Of a stretch of DNA of 64,000 nt, positions 24,263 through 34,964 are shown piece by piece (position 1 is the first letter of the stretch; every line of letters starts with the position of its first letter). The DNA comes from Ustulina deusta (taxonomy: Eukaryota; Ascomycota; Sordariomycetes; Xylariales; Xylariaceae). The notes beneath the pieces are model-generated. The model ran no database searches and was not told where the DNA came from. It worked only from the letters and a program-made list of their open reading frames with translations. The stretch spans positions 124,001 through 188,000 of the forward strand of contig JAJNNX010000039.1 in the NCBI GenBank assembly GCA_023159155.1. The letters run 5' to 3'. Made by a program: the position numbers and the translations under genes.

Positions 24263-24875
24263 ATGGCTCTCATCTCGGCGAGCACCATCCTGACGTCGCT
24301 GTGTCTCTTCCACGTCACTCTCGCCTACTTCTTCTACACGAACCCGCACGCCATAGCCGACCAGGCCCTGGTTTGGGTGCTGGGCGAGGCGACGGGAATG
24401 GTACGTCTCTCGCAGTCACCCCGTTCAAGCGTCGACGACGACATTGCTGACACATCGTAACAATCTCTCGCAGCCCCAGACGCAGTACTTCTCAACGCCC
24501 TCTCCCACCTCCTCTTTCCTCGCCGTCGTCCTCTTCTTCGTCGGGCTCTCCGACCTCATAACCCTCTCGATGCCTGAGGAGATCTGGCTGGTCCACTACT
24601 GGGGCGCCCAAGCCCCAGCCCGCATCGTGGTCTTCGGCTGTCTGACCCTCTTCACCTACCTCACCACCTCGGCTCACCTGTCGCCCCATCACTACCCGGC
24701 TGCCTATGGTACCGCGAGTGGCGGCGAGGGCCTGCGCAACAGGGTCTTCTTCGCCTTTACCTTTCTCGAATTCCTGAGTTGGTTCTGGGCCTGGGTGACG
24801 TTGAGAGAGGAGGCCGCCGCCTTTGCCGCCCGGAAACGGAGGCGCTCGAGTACCAGTACGAGGGAGAGGTCGTAA
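24263..24875 (+). CDS. ilm1: Ilm1-like multi-pass membrane protein
   Basis: Two exons, 24263-24400 and 24474-24875, give 179 residues. The 73-nt intron has a GTACGT donor and CTCGCAG acceptor. Four hydrophobic segments are visible: SASTILTSLCLFHVTLAYFF, FLAVVLFFVGLSDLITLS, IVVFGCLTLFTYL and VFFAFTFLEFLSWFWAW. The tail is short and basic (RKRRRSSTSTRERS) and probably cytosolic. Layout, the SMPEEIWLVHYWGAQAPAR loop and length fit the fungal Ilm1 family ('increased loss of mitochondrial DNA'), an ER-located protein of unclear biochemical role. The name rests on pattern memory rather than a search. Confidence 0.8.
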
Positions 24876-26076
24876 ACCCACATCTATATATGGACAGTCC
24901 GAGTGATCGACGGGCTGTCATTTTCGCTTGTTTTGATTTCTGATCATTGGTTTACCTGGTGCACAGCGACGCGAAGCATGACATGGAGCGTGACATATTG
25001 TCATTACTTGACTCGCCTCCTGGCGTGATGAGTATCCAGTATCGATCTAGGAGAGCCGATCGAACAGCATTACGGGTATGGTGCATTCCACATTTATGGC
25101 ACAGCATTGCGACTGAATTCTTTCTCCTCGTTACTTTCTGCGTGACCAAGATGTACGTTGTTCACGGGTATCGAGGTAGAGTGCAGACCAGACTTGTTAG
25201 ATAGGATAATGATACCCCTTTCTTATTTTCATCGTGCTTGTAACCATGTCTCCTGATAGTCATATCCAACATATCTCAGGAACTAACAAATTACCATCTC
25301 TCATGGACATTGGGAGATAATTTAAATATCAGTGTAACGTTAAGACATAAAGTACAATAACTAAAAGCACCAAGTCTCACTTCATAAAAGCTTGGCATAT
25401 TTTCACTTCTTGGTAGTACACAGTTCTCAACACATAGCCCATCGAGCCCGAGGCATGAGCTCACCAACCACGGCAAAGCCTCTTCACCCTCCGGTCAATA
25501 TTTGCCCTATTGTGTGGCTGCAGTAGTAGTCTCTTTTTTTGGATATCCACGAGTACTTAAGGGCTTCCCCCCTTTGAACTTGGGAGGCTAGGAATCAATT
25601 GAACCCCGGAGTAGAATGCCAGGCCGATTTTCCCACAAGTGACGTCTCCCTCTCGTTGAACTTCGCTCCGCACCTCGGGTAGGTCTCTTCGAGAATCCAG
25701 TCCAATCTGCACGCTGCTCTCGTTTTCTCGCGTCTCTCTGCGCGCGACCTGCGAAGTACGTACGTAGTCTGGGGCCGCTGCACGTTTTCTTCCATCGCTA
25801 AGCATAAGTGAGTAGGTAGGTAAGTACCTAGAGCTAGCTTATCGGCCTTGTTTACAAGAGAGTCAGTCATTCACTACACATCCATCCACTTAGATGACAG
25901 ACATGTCGAGTTGGTGATGGGAATTATTTCAATTGTCTAAGCGAGCCCGAGATGCAGGTGTCTCTATCGAGGACTCCGAAAAAATAGGGGTTGTTTGTTT
26001 GTATAAGCGGCAGCACAGCGAGAAAGGGAGAAGATCCTCTCCCTGCCTAACTGCTACCTGTCAACTAAGTACCTAC
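24876..26076. other. Convergent spacer, 1,201 bp
   Basis: Lies between the 3' ends of the Ilm1-like gene and mdm20. Open frames here are short and show no family motif. It contains an AT-richer segment (~25,210-25,420). No gene is supported. Confidence 0.5.
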
Positions 26077-29000
26077 CTAGTCAAACCGAACCGCCCCCCA
26101 ACCCTTCACCACATCCCGCCAGGAATCGGCAATGTCCATCGCCCACACCTCGCGCGCATCGACCGGCACGAAAGACGCTAGCTTGCCGGCCACGACATCC
26201 TTGAACTCGGCCCCGTCGGCATACGGCACGGCGTTGTCGCCGAAGGCCCAGCCCTCGAGGCGATCGACCCAGCCACTGGTGTGTAGGTTCTCTGCCAGCT
26301 TCTTGACGCGGTCCTTCATGCGCGCATCGGCGGCGGCGGCGGCGAGGGAGAGTTTCTTTGTCTCGGTGGAGATCCAGGCGACTTCGTTCGCGCCGCGGGT
26401 TTTCTCTGCCGCCTTGACGCGGTCGAGCGCTGCCGAGACATACTGCACGGTGGCCTTGACGGCGAAGGCGGACTCGCGCAGCATGCCCATAGCATGCAGG
26501 GCCGCGACGCCGTGGAGCGTGTGCATCTTGGCCGGGATGCCTTCGGGCACGGCGAGGAAGTCCTGCGTCTGGTAGTCGATGATGGAGAGGATTCGGTGGG
26601 CGCTGGCGAGGAGCTCTTCCCTTGCCGTCTTGGGTGAGGAGCCCGGGAGGATGACGGCCTCGAGGACGAGCTTGACGAACTTCGTGAGCTCGGCGACTAT
26701 TCTAAAGTACCAAGTCTCCGGACCCGTTAGGTCGTGCTCGTTGTGGCCTTCGCCGAAGATGAGGGTGTCTAGGTTCTTGTGGAGGGCTTTGCAGGACGAC
26801 ACAGCGGCTTGCCAGTCCACTTGGAGGAGCTGGCTGGCCTTGGAAGGTTTAAATTCTTTGGGTTGTACGTAACAGACTAGATCGAGAAAGCGCTCGGCCA
26901 AGATGCTCAGATGGCAGCGGCGATTCTGGTAGTTGGGGAGTTAGCGAGGGTTTCACGAGACGGACGTGTGGTGAACGAACCGTAGGTAAAGGACCATAGG
27001 CAGCAAGCTCCTGGATAGGGGTAGACTGGGGTCCTGCCCAGTGTGGTAAGGGGGCGTAGTCAGTAAAATCCCGAAGCTCATAGTCGGGAGATAGAGATCC
27101 TGGTATCAGTTAGCCTAGTCTCGTGTTTGGATGGGCCTAGGGACGGCGAGACGGTAACACGCACCAATGAGTGGCTCGTCCTGGATAGCAGTCTCGGTCC
27201 GGTTTGCCTTGAGACGCATTCCACGACGGTGCTCCACCACAGCTAATACCGGGACGCAGTTGCGACTCTGGTTCTGTGCAAGCTCTACGATACCAGGGAG
27301 CTCTGCATAGCTGCCGTTCTGCAAGGTCTTGGTCACGATGTCCGGGTATCTCTTCTGAAGGGCTGTCTCAAAGTGGTGAATAAAGGGCTCTGCAAAATTG
27401 CCGGGAGAGCTAGGTCCTGTCGTGAAATGACCAGGCGAGATGGAAGCTAGACGATCAAGACAAATCGTTCCCAAGCATTCAAGAAGAGTATTTTTGACGT
27501 CGAAGGGGCCCCAGACATGCAAGGCCCGTGTCACACATCCCATCATGAGATATAATTTGACGAGCAGCATACGTAGCGAGTTATTCTTGGGCGCCTTTCT
27601 CAGGTAAAAGTCGAGCCAGACAACTGCCTGCAAGAATAGCTGGATATCAGTGTGGTAGAGCGGGGATTCCTTCATATACTGCCAATTCTTGCAACCGGCT
27701 TCGGCAAGTTTGATGAGACAGATAGAGCCTAGAACGGCAAGATTTGAGAGCGGATCTTCAGTCTCATCGGCGGCTTTCTGCGAGGCGTCTTCATCCTGCA
27801 CTCCTACACTAAAAGCGTCAAGTGCGCGCTCTGCGATACTCTTGAGGCAAGCCTCACAATCCGGGCCATTGTTGGCCACAGAGTGGCAAATTCGGCATTC
27901 TTCACCGGCCTCGAGTGATGTCGCTTGAAAGAACATGACCCTCAGCCTAAGAGCGATCAAAGATACCTTGTCAAATAAATCAAGATCCTGGAGATGTTAG
28001 ATGTATTTTTCATCGACAATATAGTATGTGCTGGCTGACCTCAGTGTCCTCGGTGTACTCAGTTCCCAAAGCGCCAATGAATTCAGCAATCTCTTCCTTG
28101 TTAAGGACTCCAATGTATCCCTTGAGCGTAGTGAAGCAAGATGAACCTTTCATATATTTTTTCGCGAATTGGAGAAGACAGTCGATCTTGTCAGTCTCCT
28201 TTGACTCACTATAGGATGATCCCGTGGCGGTTGTGGCTCGAACAAATGTAATATCTAGCAGAATTTGATCGTAATTCTGTTCGAAAACGGAATTGATGTA
28301 CTTATTATTGGTAAGAACGCGAAATACTTTCTTGATCTTCTTATGAAAGACCTTTAGAGCACTTTAAAAAGGGAAGTCAGCATGTCAATCGCGCATCCTC
28401 CCGTCATATAGCCACTCACTGCTGTCTGCTGGGCAGATTCCTAATAGCATTCAAAGCGCTCGTCCAGAGAAGCCATTCGCGCGATGCTATCACGTATCGC
28501 TTCTTGACTACGTTTTCAGCAGCCTCGCTAGAAGTTGAGTTCGCCGTGTTGTCTAGTTGGTGAAACACAGCCGATATCTCGTCTCCCTGATCTTCATAGT
28601 TGCCAGCGTAGTGTCCCACCGCAATGACCTTGTCAAAAATAACGTCCACAACTCGAATAACCTCCTCCCACTGGCTGTTGGCGGTTAGAAGTCGTATGCT
28701 CAGTAAAAAGGCATCAGTGAACCCGCGTTCAAGAAAGAACAATGGGCCCCAATTGGGCAGCGAAAGGAGCTTCGAATTCTCCTGAGGCGAGCCAAATCTC
28801 TCTCGAATGTTAATCCAAAGTCTGATCTCGTCTTCTGTGATATCTATTTGACCTAGAGGGGCCTGTTCTTTGCCAGTCTTCTGTCATTAGGCTGGCACAT
28901 TCTTTTCAGTGTTCGTGTAATCTAGACCACTTACTGGAGGACGCAAGTTGAAAGCCCTATCAACTTGAGCTTTTGCCAGGTTAGGGAACAACTTTTTCTT

Positions 29001-30131
29001 ATTCGCATGGGTATCATCGGACGTCTGCAAAGCTATCAGAAGAGTAATACCTCCAAAGGAGAACAATGCTTACTGCGACGAGAAAGGTGATTAGGATATT
29101 CTGGAATAGAAGATTACGGTCTCCCGGGAAGTTCTTGTTGAGCGACACGGCAATCTTCACGTCATTAGCTTTGAAGCATGTGTGCTATTGTGAGCTTAAG
29201 TAAATACCTCTTGGGCGTTCTCCCAATCAGAATTCCACATGCAAGCCTCCAGACACTTGAGACCAGCATTTCGGTCTTTGGGGAGAGCTTTGGCTAGCCT
29301 GGCGCGAAGTACTCCGATCGTCTTCGCATAGTCCATCGAGAGCCCGTCAACTGCGAATTCGTAGAGATCTAAGGCATCGACGTCCTTGACGGTTATATTA
29401 TCGTTAACCATGGCCTGCACCGTCTCTCTACCCACAGTAAGGTCTGTAGCATTGTCGCCGCGAGACTTGGCAGCAATCTCCACGGCCTGGGGGATGGTTA
29501 GCTTGTAATACTAACGAAGATCCATAACTTCACTACACATGGAGTGATGCAATACATGAAGGGGATTATAGTCTTAGGTATGGCCATATCTTGATCTCTT
29601 CGGGTACATCCCACAATTCCAACATAAAGCTGCAATTTTGGAATAAAAACAAAGCCCCCATTCAAAACAACGATTGCGTGTCATGAAGATTGGGGAAAGG
29701 CTGGGGTGGTGGATGCGGTTAAGTTAATTGCCATATTCTTTGTGGAAAAGTAGAGCAGAGTGGCCATCGCCGAATTCTGGACGAGTCGTGCTTGAGTCCC
29801 GGAAGCCTTCCTAGTGAGACATAGGGAGCGGTCGCTTGTGTTGCGTTATCAATACCGGGCAAGATGTTCTATATCCGGGGCACACCATGCGGATATAGAT
29901 AGGAGATGCGAGTGATAGGGCGTGAAGAAGGAGAAAGAAAGAAAAAAGGGCAAAAAAAAAAAAAAAAGAACATGCCTTATAATACTCATCCTTGGTGGCC
30001 TTATAGCGTTGGCGCGCAAGATTGGCAGCTATTGTCCATTGCTGCTCATGAAACGAACGGTCGAGCTGGATATCGACACTGTGCTTGAGCTGTACCATAC
30101 GAGGCAGAGGCGGAGTCCTCGGCGGCGTCAT
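26077..30131 (-). CDS. mdm20: N-terminal acetyltransferase B auxiliary subunit Mdm20/Naa25
   Basis: Nine minus-strand exons: 30131-29976, 29486-29208, 29154-29074, 29024-28935, 28877-28420, 28361-28040, 27987-27165, 27099-26981 and 26925-26077. They give 1,058 residues with consistent phase throughout. Introns 2-8 are 49-65 nt with GT donors. Intron 1 (489 nt) appears to start with GC (AAG|GCATGT). That join gives DEYYK-AVEIAAKSRGDNATD, the conserved TPR entry of the family; no GT donor nearby keeps frame and sequence. Other landmarks are HSVDIQLDRSFHEQQWTIAA near the start, WLDFYLRKAPKNNSLRMLLV, HVWGPFDVKNTLLEC and LDRLASISPGHF. Naa25 scaffolds the catalytic subunit Nat3/Naa20 on ribosomes for acetylation of Met-Asp/Glu/Asn N-termini, and is needed for actin cables and mitochondrial inheritance. 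An alternative start is Met12 (MVQLKHS). Confidence 0.92.
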
Positions 30132-31518
30132 GGTGCTAAGCGCTATGTTGCTGTGGGGGATGATGCCGCAACAAGCATTGACAAAGACGAGGATAACAGC
30201 GAGGTTGAGCTGTAGCTGCAGACGTGGTTGCGGGAACGGTCGTAGGGGCGGTTGTTGGTGGGGTATTGCAAGAAATATGTGAAGTGGCGGCTGCAGGACT
30301 GAGATGGAGAGGTAGGCTTCGTAGAGGATACCATACTTGGGCTCTGTTGCTGGGTGTCTGGCCTGAGATGGACGATTCACGAGCTGGAATATGCCAAGCA
30401 CTTGCACTCGAAGGCTGTGGCGGCAACGGCACAGGTACACATGACACTATGTATAGGTAGCAGCAGCAACAACGCTTTGAAGTTGGATTATTGCTCTACT
30501 CGTATTAGTATAGTATCCTGGGGGCGCGGCTGTGAAAGCTACCAGGATCCTGGTGCTGTAAGAGATTCCCTAAGGCTTCGCTTCACAACTCGGTTTATAT
30601 AAGTCGCGTGAAGACCTCATGCCTGTACCCCTTGTTTGAGACAGATACTATTGTAGGGCAGAGAATTTCGGGTATGTTGAACGCACTGCTTGAGTTTCAC
30701 TTCTGGACATATGTTATGTATATGTTTTGGCGGGGTGCGTTTCTGCCACCTCGAGACTGTTGTCGCTGTGATCTTCGATGTCTAGAATCTATAATAAGGT
30801 AGGTAGGCGGTGAAGGTATCCGTGTGGATACTTAATGGTGGGGTCCACAGGTGTTAGCGCGAAGTCGGGATATGCAGGGTTCGATTCTCTGTCCCTTTGA
30901 ATGCTGATTCGGCATTGAAATAGGGGGATCCCACCTGCGAGCCACTTGTGGCTTGCTAAGTGACTGTGCCCTACCTAGGTAGCTAAGCACTGTAGAACAA
31001 CCGTCATGAATATAACTCCTGAATTGCCATCTATTATTCGATTTTGCTGTTCTTCTTTGAGGCTTCGAGTGCAGCATACATCCAATTTATTATCATCGGA
31101 GCATTATACTTCGTATTATCGTTCTATTGGGTGTGCGCATACAGCCCCGCCATTCCACTTTTTAAGTCACTTAGCTGAATCAGCATTCAAAGGGATTGAA
31201 GTCGTGCTCAATCATACCAGAGACTGGTCCGCGATCTACGTTCTCATTGGTCAAATATTTGAGAATGCTTTTTCCCAACAATAGAACGTTTTGTAGTGTA
31301 GAGGACAAACACGAATATATAAGTACTAATGTATAGCAGCAGCACTCCCTTCTCACTCTGTTCCTGACTCTATGTTCCTTGTCGAATACACGTCGCATTT
31401 TGCACACCGTTTTGACCAATTTTCCCAGCACAACCAAGGTAAGCGTCCAGTTACTCATACAGCCCATTTTCGTATTACATGATCTTGCTCTTATATGCGT
31501 GAGTTTATCTAGATCAAG
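30132..31518. other. Divergent spacer, 1,387 bp
   Basis: Upstream of mdm20 (minus) and the 2EXR gene (plus). Both strands have overlapping open frames from 30,136 to 30,450, but none shows a domain. A tRNA-like B-box (GGGTTCGATTCTC, ~30,877-30,889) is present without a matching acceptor stem. No gene is called. Confidence 0.5.
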
Positions 31519-31635
31519 ATGCCTTGTCAAACTAGAAGCATGGCGAGGGGAAAAGAGATGCCCTGTCAAACCATAATCACAACCAAGCGAAAAAGGATGC
31601 CTAGTCAAACCAGAAGCAGGACCAGGCGAAAAACA
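31519..31635 (+). repeat. Three in-frame 39-bp tandem repeats
   Basis: Three consecutive 39-bp units, each starting ATGCC(T/C)(T/A)GTCAAAC, encode MPCQTRSMARGKE, MPCQTIITTKRKR and MPSQTRSRTRRKT. The copies have diverged mostly in their second halves. They form the basic N-terminus of the 2EXR-domain gene. Confidence 0.85.
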
Positions 31636-32564
31636 ACCATCGAGGCTGTGGCGGGTGCCACCACATTCAACAGCCTCCCCACTGAGATTCGTCTCATGAT
31701 TTGGGAAGAATTCGTCCGCAGGCCCCGCATCATTCATATTGATCTGTACAATATTGGCGTCAAGTCAGACCGCGGATTCAGCTGTTATTTCCAGTCTACA
31801 ACCTGCTACCCCCGTAAAAAGTCCGAACAGGTCAGTACGCTGGAGTCTATGATACTCCATTTGAGCGTGTCCCCGGACCGTAGCTGCAAACTCCAGGGAC
31901 TTCCTACCCATGGCACTCTTGCCAGCTCCTGAATCCCTTACTATTGCCCATCATACATCGCAATTACTGACTGCATATTCTTAAATAGGTCTGTCCCCTT
32001 TTGGGTGTCAATCACGAAAGTAGATACGTTGCACTGAAGGAGCCTTTGATACACCTTGATATCGCGTTTCCTGTGCTCCCGCGTAAACGATTCCGTCCAG
32101 ATTATATCCGTTGTCTTTTCGCGATCCGAAGCCATGATATCGTGTTTTTTGATGGTGTCGAATCCTGGGTTTTCAATCACATGTGGATACATAATCATCC
32201 TACCGCAAATAATATCGCCAACATTATGATAGATCTGGATATTCACCATATTAATTATCGAAATCCGGACGCGACTCCATGTTGGCAGGAGATGTTTACC
32301 GCGGGCGAGTTCCTGGTTAATACACTAGGCAACACGGAGCGTCTAGAGAGTTTTTATTGCCTGACGCGGGGCCCTATCGCTAGGGAACATGGGCACTTTG
32401 AGTTGGATGACCTTTGCGGACTCGCCCCAGGGCAGTTTCCAGGATACAAGCAGAATCTCAAAACGTGGCTGAAAGAATTTCGTGAATTTCGTGGATACCC
32501 CACGATTTTCGAAAATCAATTCAAGGCAGTGAAGAAGGCCTGGAAGAATGTAAGTGTGAGATGA
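31519..32564 (+). CDS. 2EXR-domain protein with repeated basic N-terminus
   Basis: Two exons, 31519-31830 and 31989-32564, give 295 residues. The 158-nt intron has a GTCAGT donor and AAATAG acceptor in phase 0, joining KKSEQ to VCPLLGVNHESRYVALKEPL. After the three 13-residue basic repeats comes FNSLPTEIRLMIWEEFVRRPRIIHID (~50-75; FNSLPTEIR and IWEE are the diagnostic parts). This is the opening of the fungal 2EXR domain, and HESRYVAL is its second conserved block. The family is large and lineage-expanded in Pezizomycotina; its biochemical role is unknown. Any of the three repeat Met codons, or none, could be the true start, so the N-terminus is uncertain. It sits in an accessory region with two decayed genes nearby, but its own frame is open. 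Confidence 0.75.
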
Positions 32565-33316
32565 CGAAACCGGACGCATAGCCCTAGTTCGGAGGAGGCT
32601 TCGGGGGGTGAGAGTTACGTTCATAACGTGACGTGGACGTATCCTATCCCATGTCCCAAAGCTTCCGCATAGGATCTTCATACGCCGACGTCGAATTATA
32701 CGTCTTGGCTTGTTCACACGAGCCGTGACGGTGATTGGAAAGGAAGAATATTGAATCAAAAGTTACGTTAGGATGCTGAGCGATGTACGGAGGGATCTTT
32801 GAGGCACCGATGCTTATGTTGAAGGAGAGGTAAATTCACAGATTCTGTGCGATACATTACTGGCGTGGCAGTAGTCACTTTTTTAATGCGTAAGTAGTGA
32901 ACCATAGCCTGGAGAGCAAGAGAGCAACTTGAATCGTTAGAATCTCCGATCCAAATCCTCATTTGAACTGAAGGCTTTCTCGTCCTTGCAATATACTTTG
33001 AGCAATTCGAGGCTAATTAGCGCGTAATGGGGTTATACACTACGCTCCCTATTATATTCAGGAAGACGTGATTATCGCGGGCGGTAAGTGCTCCGTATTC
33101 CTTATGAGAGCTTCGCGGCTTATGTCATAATCCTCCTTTCTGGTATGCGCCAATAGGCGGAACGGCAGCATGTATTATAGCTTACCGGAGTTACGACATC
33201 GTTTTATTGCGATATTGATTCCCTTGTTTCCGAAGGGGCCTTGCGATTACCGTAAGACCGACGGGAGTAGAACATCCCAGCGAAGCGGCCCGGAGGCTCA
33301 TCGCCATCAGACTTCT
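32565..33316. other. Spacer with possible older P450 remains, 752 bp
   Basis: No intact gene. Around 33,120-33,200 plus-strand frames give fragments (AYVIILLSG, then TGVTTSFY) that vaguely resemble a P450 I-helix, in the right order upstream of the relic at 33,317. The match is too weak to annotate. Confidence 0.4.
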
Positions 33317-33698
33317 GTATCCGTTTAGATTTATTCGATTAATTATAGAGAGGACGATTTCTACATGCAAACCGCTTTTATTCCAGAGAGATGGCTCCCT
33401 GAAGCAGGTAATGCTGACTCGCCCTTCAGTGAGAACCAGCTTTATTTACTGTAGCTATTCATCGTGGGTCTAAGAGCCTGCCTGCCTTGGTCGGAATATG
33501 GCATGGGCGGAGAAAAGGTTGATGGTTGCTAAGGTTCTCTTGAAATTCGATCTTGAAGCAATACCAGGCTCCATGGTGATATGGGAGGATCTGAAAACCT
33601 TCTTGGCCGTCGAAAAGAGGCCTATAGTAGTTAGTATAAAAATCAGAACAGTTCATGTTCAAGATCAAGTATGTGGGTGTAACAGGGATACAAGTTAA
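33317..33698 (+). pseudogene. Cytochrome P450 C-terminal relic
   Basis: The plus strand reads FIPERWLPEAGNADSPFSEN (PERF region, ~33,380-33,440), then FIVGLRAC (heme loop FxxGxRxC, 33,458-33,481), then NMAWAEKRLMVAKVLLKFDL and WEDLKTFLAVEKRPIVV. This is the standard order of a fungal P450 C-terminus. Damage is explicit. In-frame TAGs lie at ~33,326 and 33,452-33,454. A 4-bp duplication (GCCTGCCTGCC, from 33,476) shifts frame just after the heme Cys, so the post-heme helix continues in another frame. Upstream exons are missing or unreadable. No Kozak-context start is available, so this is a dead fragment. Confidence 0.85.
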
Positions 33699-33858
33699 CT
33701 ATCTGTTGTTGCAACGAAACAAGCCATCGCTAAGGAAGACTATTAGCTATATGAGAATATATCCAAATATTTATCCAAACTTCAAATTCACACTCCCACT
33801 CCCTACCCTAACTATTACCTTCCCTCCACCCTCTCTTCCCTTCCGCGCAAACATTCTA

Positions 33859-34401
33859 CTATTTACTTCCATAATCTCGACTCCTCTTCCTATAACGGTA
33901 ATGCTTCCGCCGCGGCCCAGCTGTATTGATAGGTGCCACGACCAACTCTGCACTGAGGCTACCGGAGCGGGAGTCAAGCGATGTATGCGAGCCGAGCGGG
34001 AAGGTCCCCGAGATGGAGGTAGACTGAGTGCTCACGGAGGTGATATACTCTCGAACAGGGATACCAGACGGTTCAACAAACGTCCCTGGAAAGGTCACAT
34101 GGACGCTACCAGAGCTGGACTTGAGCTCGAGAGACGCGGGTCGGGATGGGTCTTCGGAGGCCGAGTGCGGGGCCACAGCTACGGAGATGCTCCGAGATTC
34201 TGTGGCGATGGAGAGGAGGTCGTAGAGTGGATACGAGCCGGATATGGACTTTGAGGTGGTCTGGAGGATAATGCGGCGGAGGTCCGGAGTCTGGGGAAGT
34301 GGAGGTTGGATAAGTGGTGCCTGAAGTTCGGAAGGAAATACGTATGCGCAAGATACAAAGACGGGGAGGGAGAGGGATGAAATAACTTTGGAGAGTTTCA
34401 T
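33859..34401 (-). CDS. Predicted secreted or membrane protein with repeated SGS beta motifs; 3' end uncertain
   Basis: A minus-strand frame of 180 residues starts with a probable signal peptide (MKLSKVISSLSLPVFVSCAY). The body holds repeated Ser-rich beta-like motifs: SKSISGSYPLYDLLSIAT, KSSSGSVHVTFP, STSISGTFPLGSHTSLDSRS and GSLSAEL. I recall this 'SGSISGxYPLxDLL' pattern from uncharacterised Sordariomycete proteins, but I have no family name. The last ~25 residues (GPRRKHYRYRKRSRDYGSK) are basic and unlike the body. An overlapping frame continuing to 33,771 ends GGGKVIVRVGSGSVNLKFG, which looks like the missing last repeat. So the true 3' end is probably reached through an unrecognised intron, or the gene has a frame break. 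Confidence 0.55.
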   Translation of the reverse strand: MKLSKVISSLSLPVFVSCAYVFPSELQAPLIQPPLPQTPDLRRIILQTTSKSISGSYPLYDLLSIATESRSISVAVAPHSASEDPSRPASLELKSSSGSVHVTFPGTFVEPSGIPVREYITSVSTQSTSISGTFPLGSHTSLDSRSGSLSAELVVAPINTAGPRRKHYRYRKRSRDYGSK

Positions 34402-34964
34402 TTTGACTTGGCAGGGAGAAGTAATCTATTTAGAGACATAAAAGCTTTTTTAAACATTTTTTTTACTAATAAAAAAGCCTTTCGTTTTACTCATTATATT
34501 CGTTAAAACAAAGGCATTAGTGGCGAGGATGCCATCGCCTGAAAGCTGTAAAGCTTGAACCTCAAATCTAAGTCGACTTGCATCTATATTGTAGTTATCG
34601 CGCCGCGGTTGTGTGACGAAGACGTGCGACTTCCAGATTCGCTACTCCTGTGACGCCTTGATGCTTGCGGTATCTCCATCGCGAAGACTGAGAGCCATAA
34701 GGCTGAATACACAAGCTATGCTGGGACGAGTCGCTCGACCTCTATAGAACACCACGCCATTCTTAACGAGTCATACAGTACACATACTACTGTTACAAGG
34801 GCATTCAAGCCATCCTCTTCCTCTTTCTTTTTCTCCCCCACTGACGCTACTCAGCCTTGGACGTCTCCGATACGGACTATGCTTGTGCCTTGTTCCTATA
34901 ATAACTGACTTTGGCTAAGGCTGTCGGCGCTTCGTTGGTCTTTGTCGTACAAGTGGGATACTAG
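34402..34964. other. Spacer, 563 bp
   Basis: Contains an AT-rich stretch (34,435-34,510) just upstream of the secreted-protein gene on minus and the 3' region of cox23. No further gene seen. Confidence 0.5.

Noticed and set aside
30836..30899. tRNA-like sequence (B-box GGGTTCGATTCTC with a pairing T stem, and an A-box-like TAGCGCGAAGTCGGG)
   Set aside because: The T arm can pair, but no 5' strand pairs with the TCCCTTT acceptor, and the A-B spacing is short for a tRNA. At most a decayed fragment.
31180..31737. 185-codon minus-strand frame over the 2EXR gene start
   Set aside because: Repetitive only because it is antisense to the 39-bp repeats. No domain or start context.
33120..33200. Possible P450 I-helix fragment upstream of the heme-loop relic
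   Set aside because: Only a handful of residues fit, in changing frames. Order and position are right but the match is not better than chance by eye.
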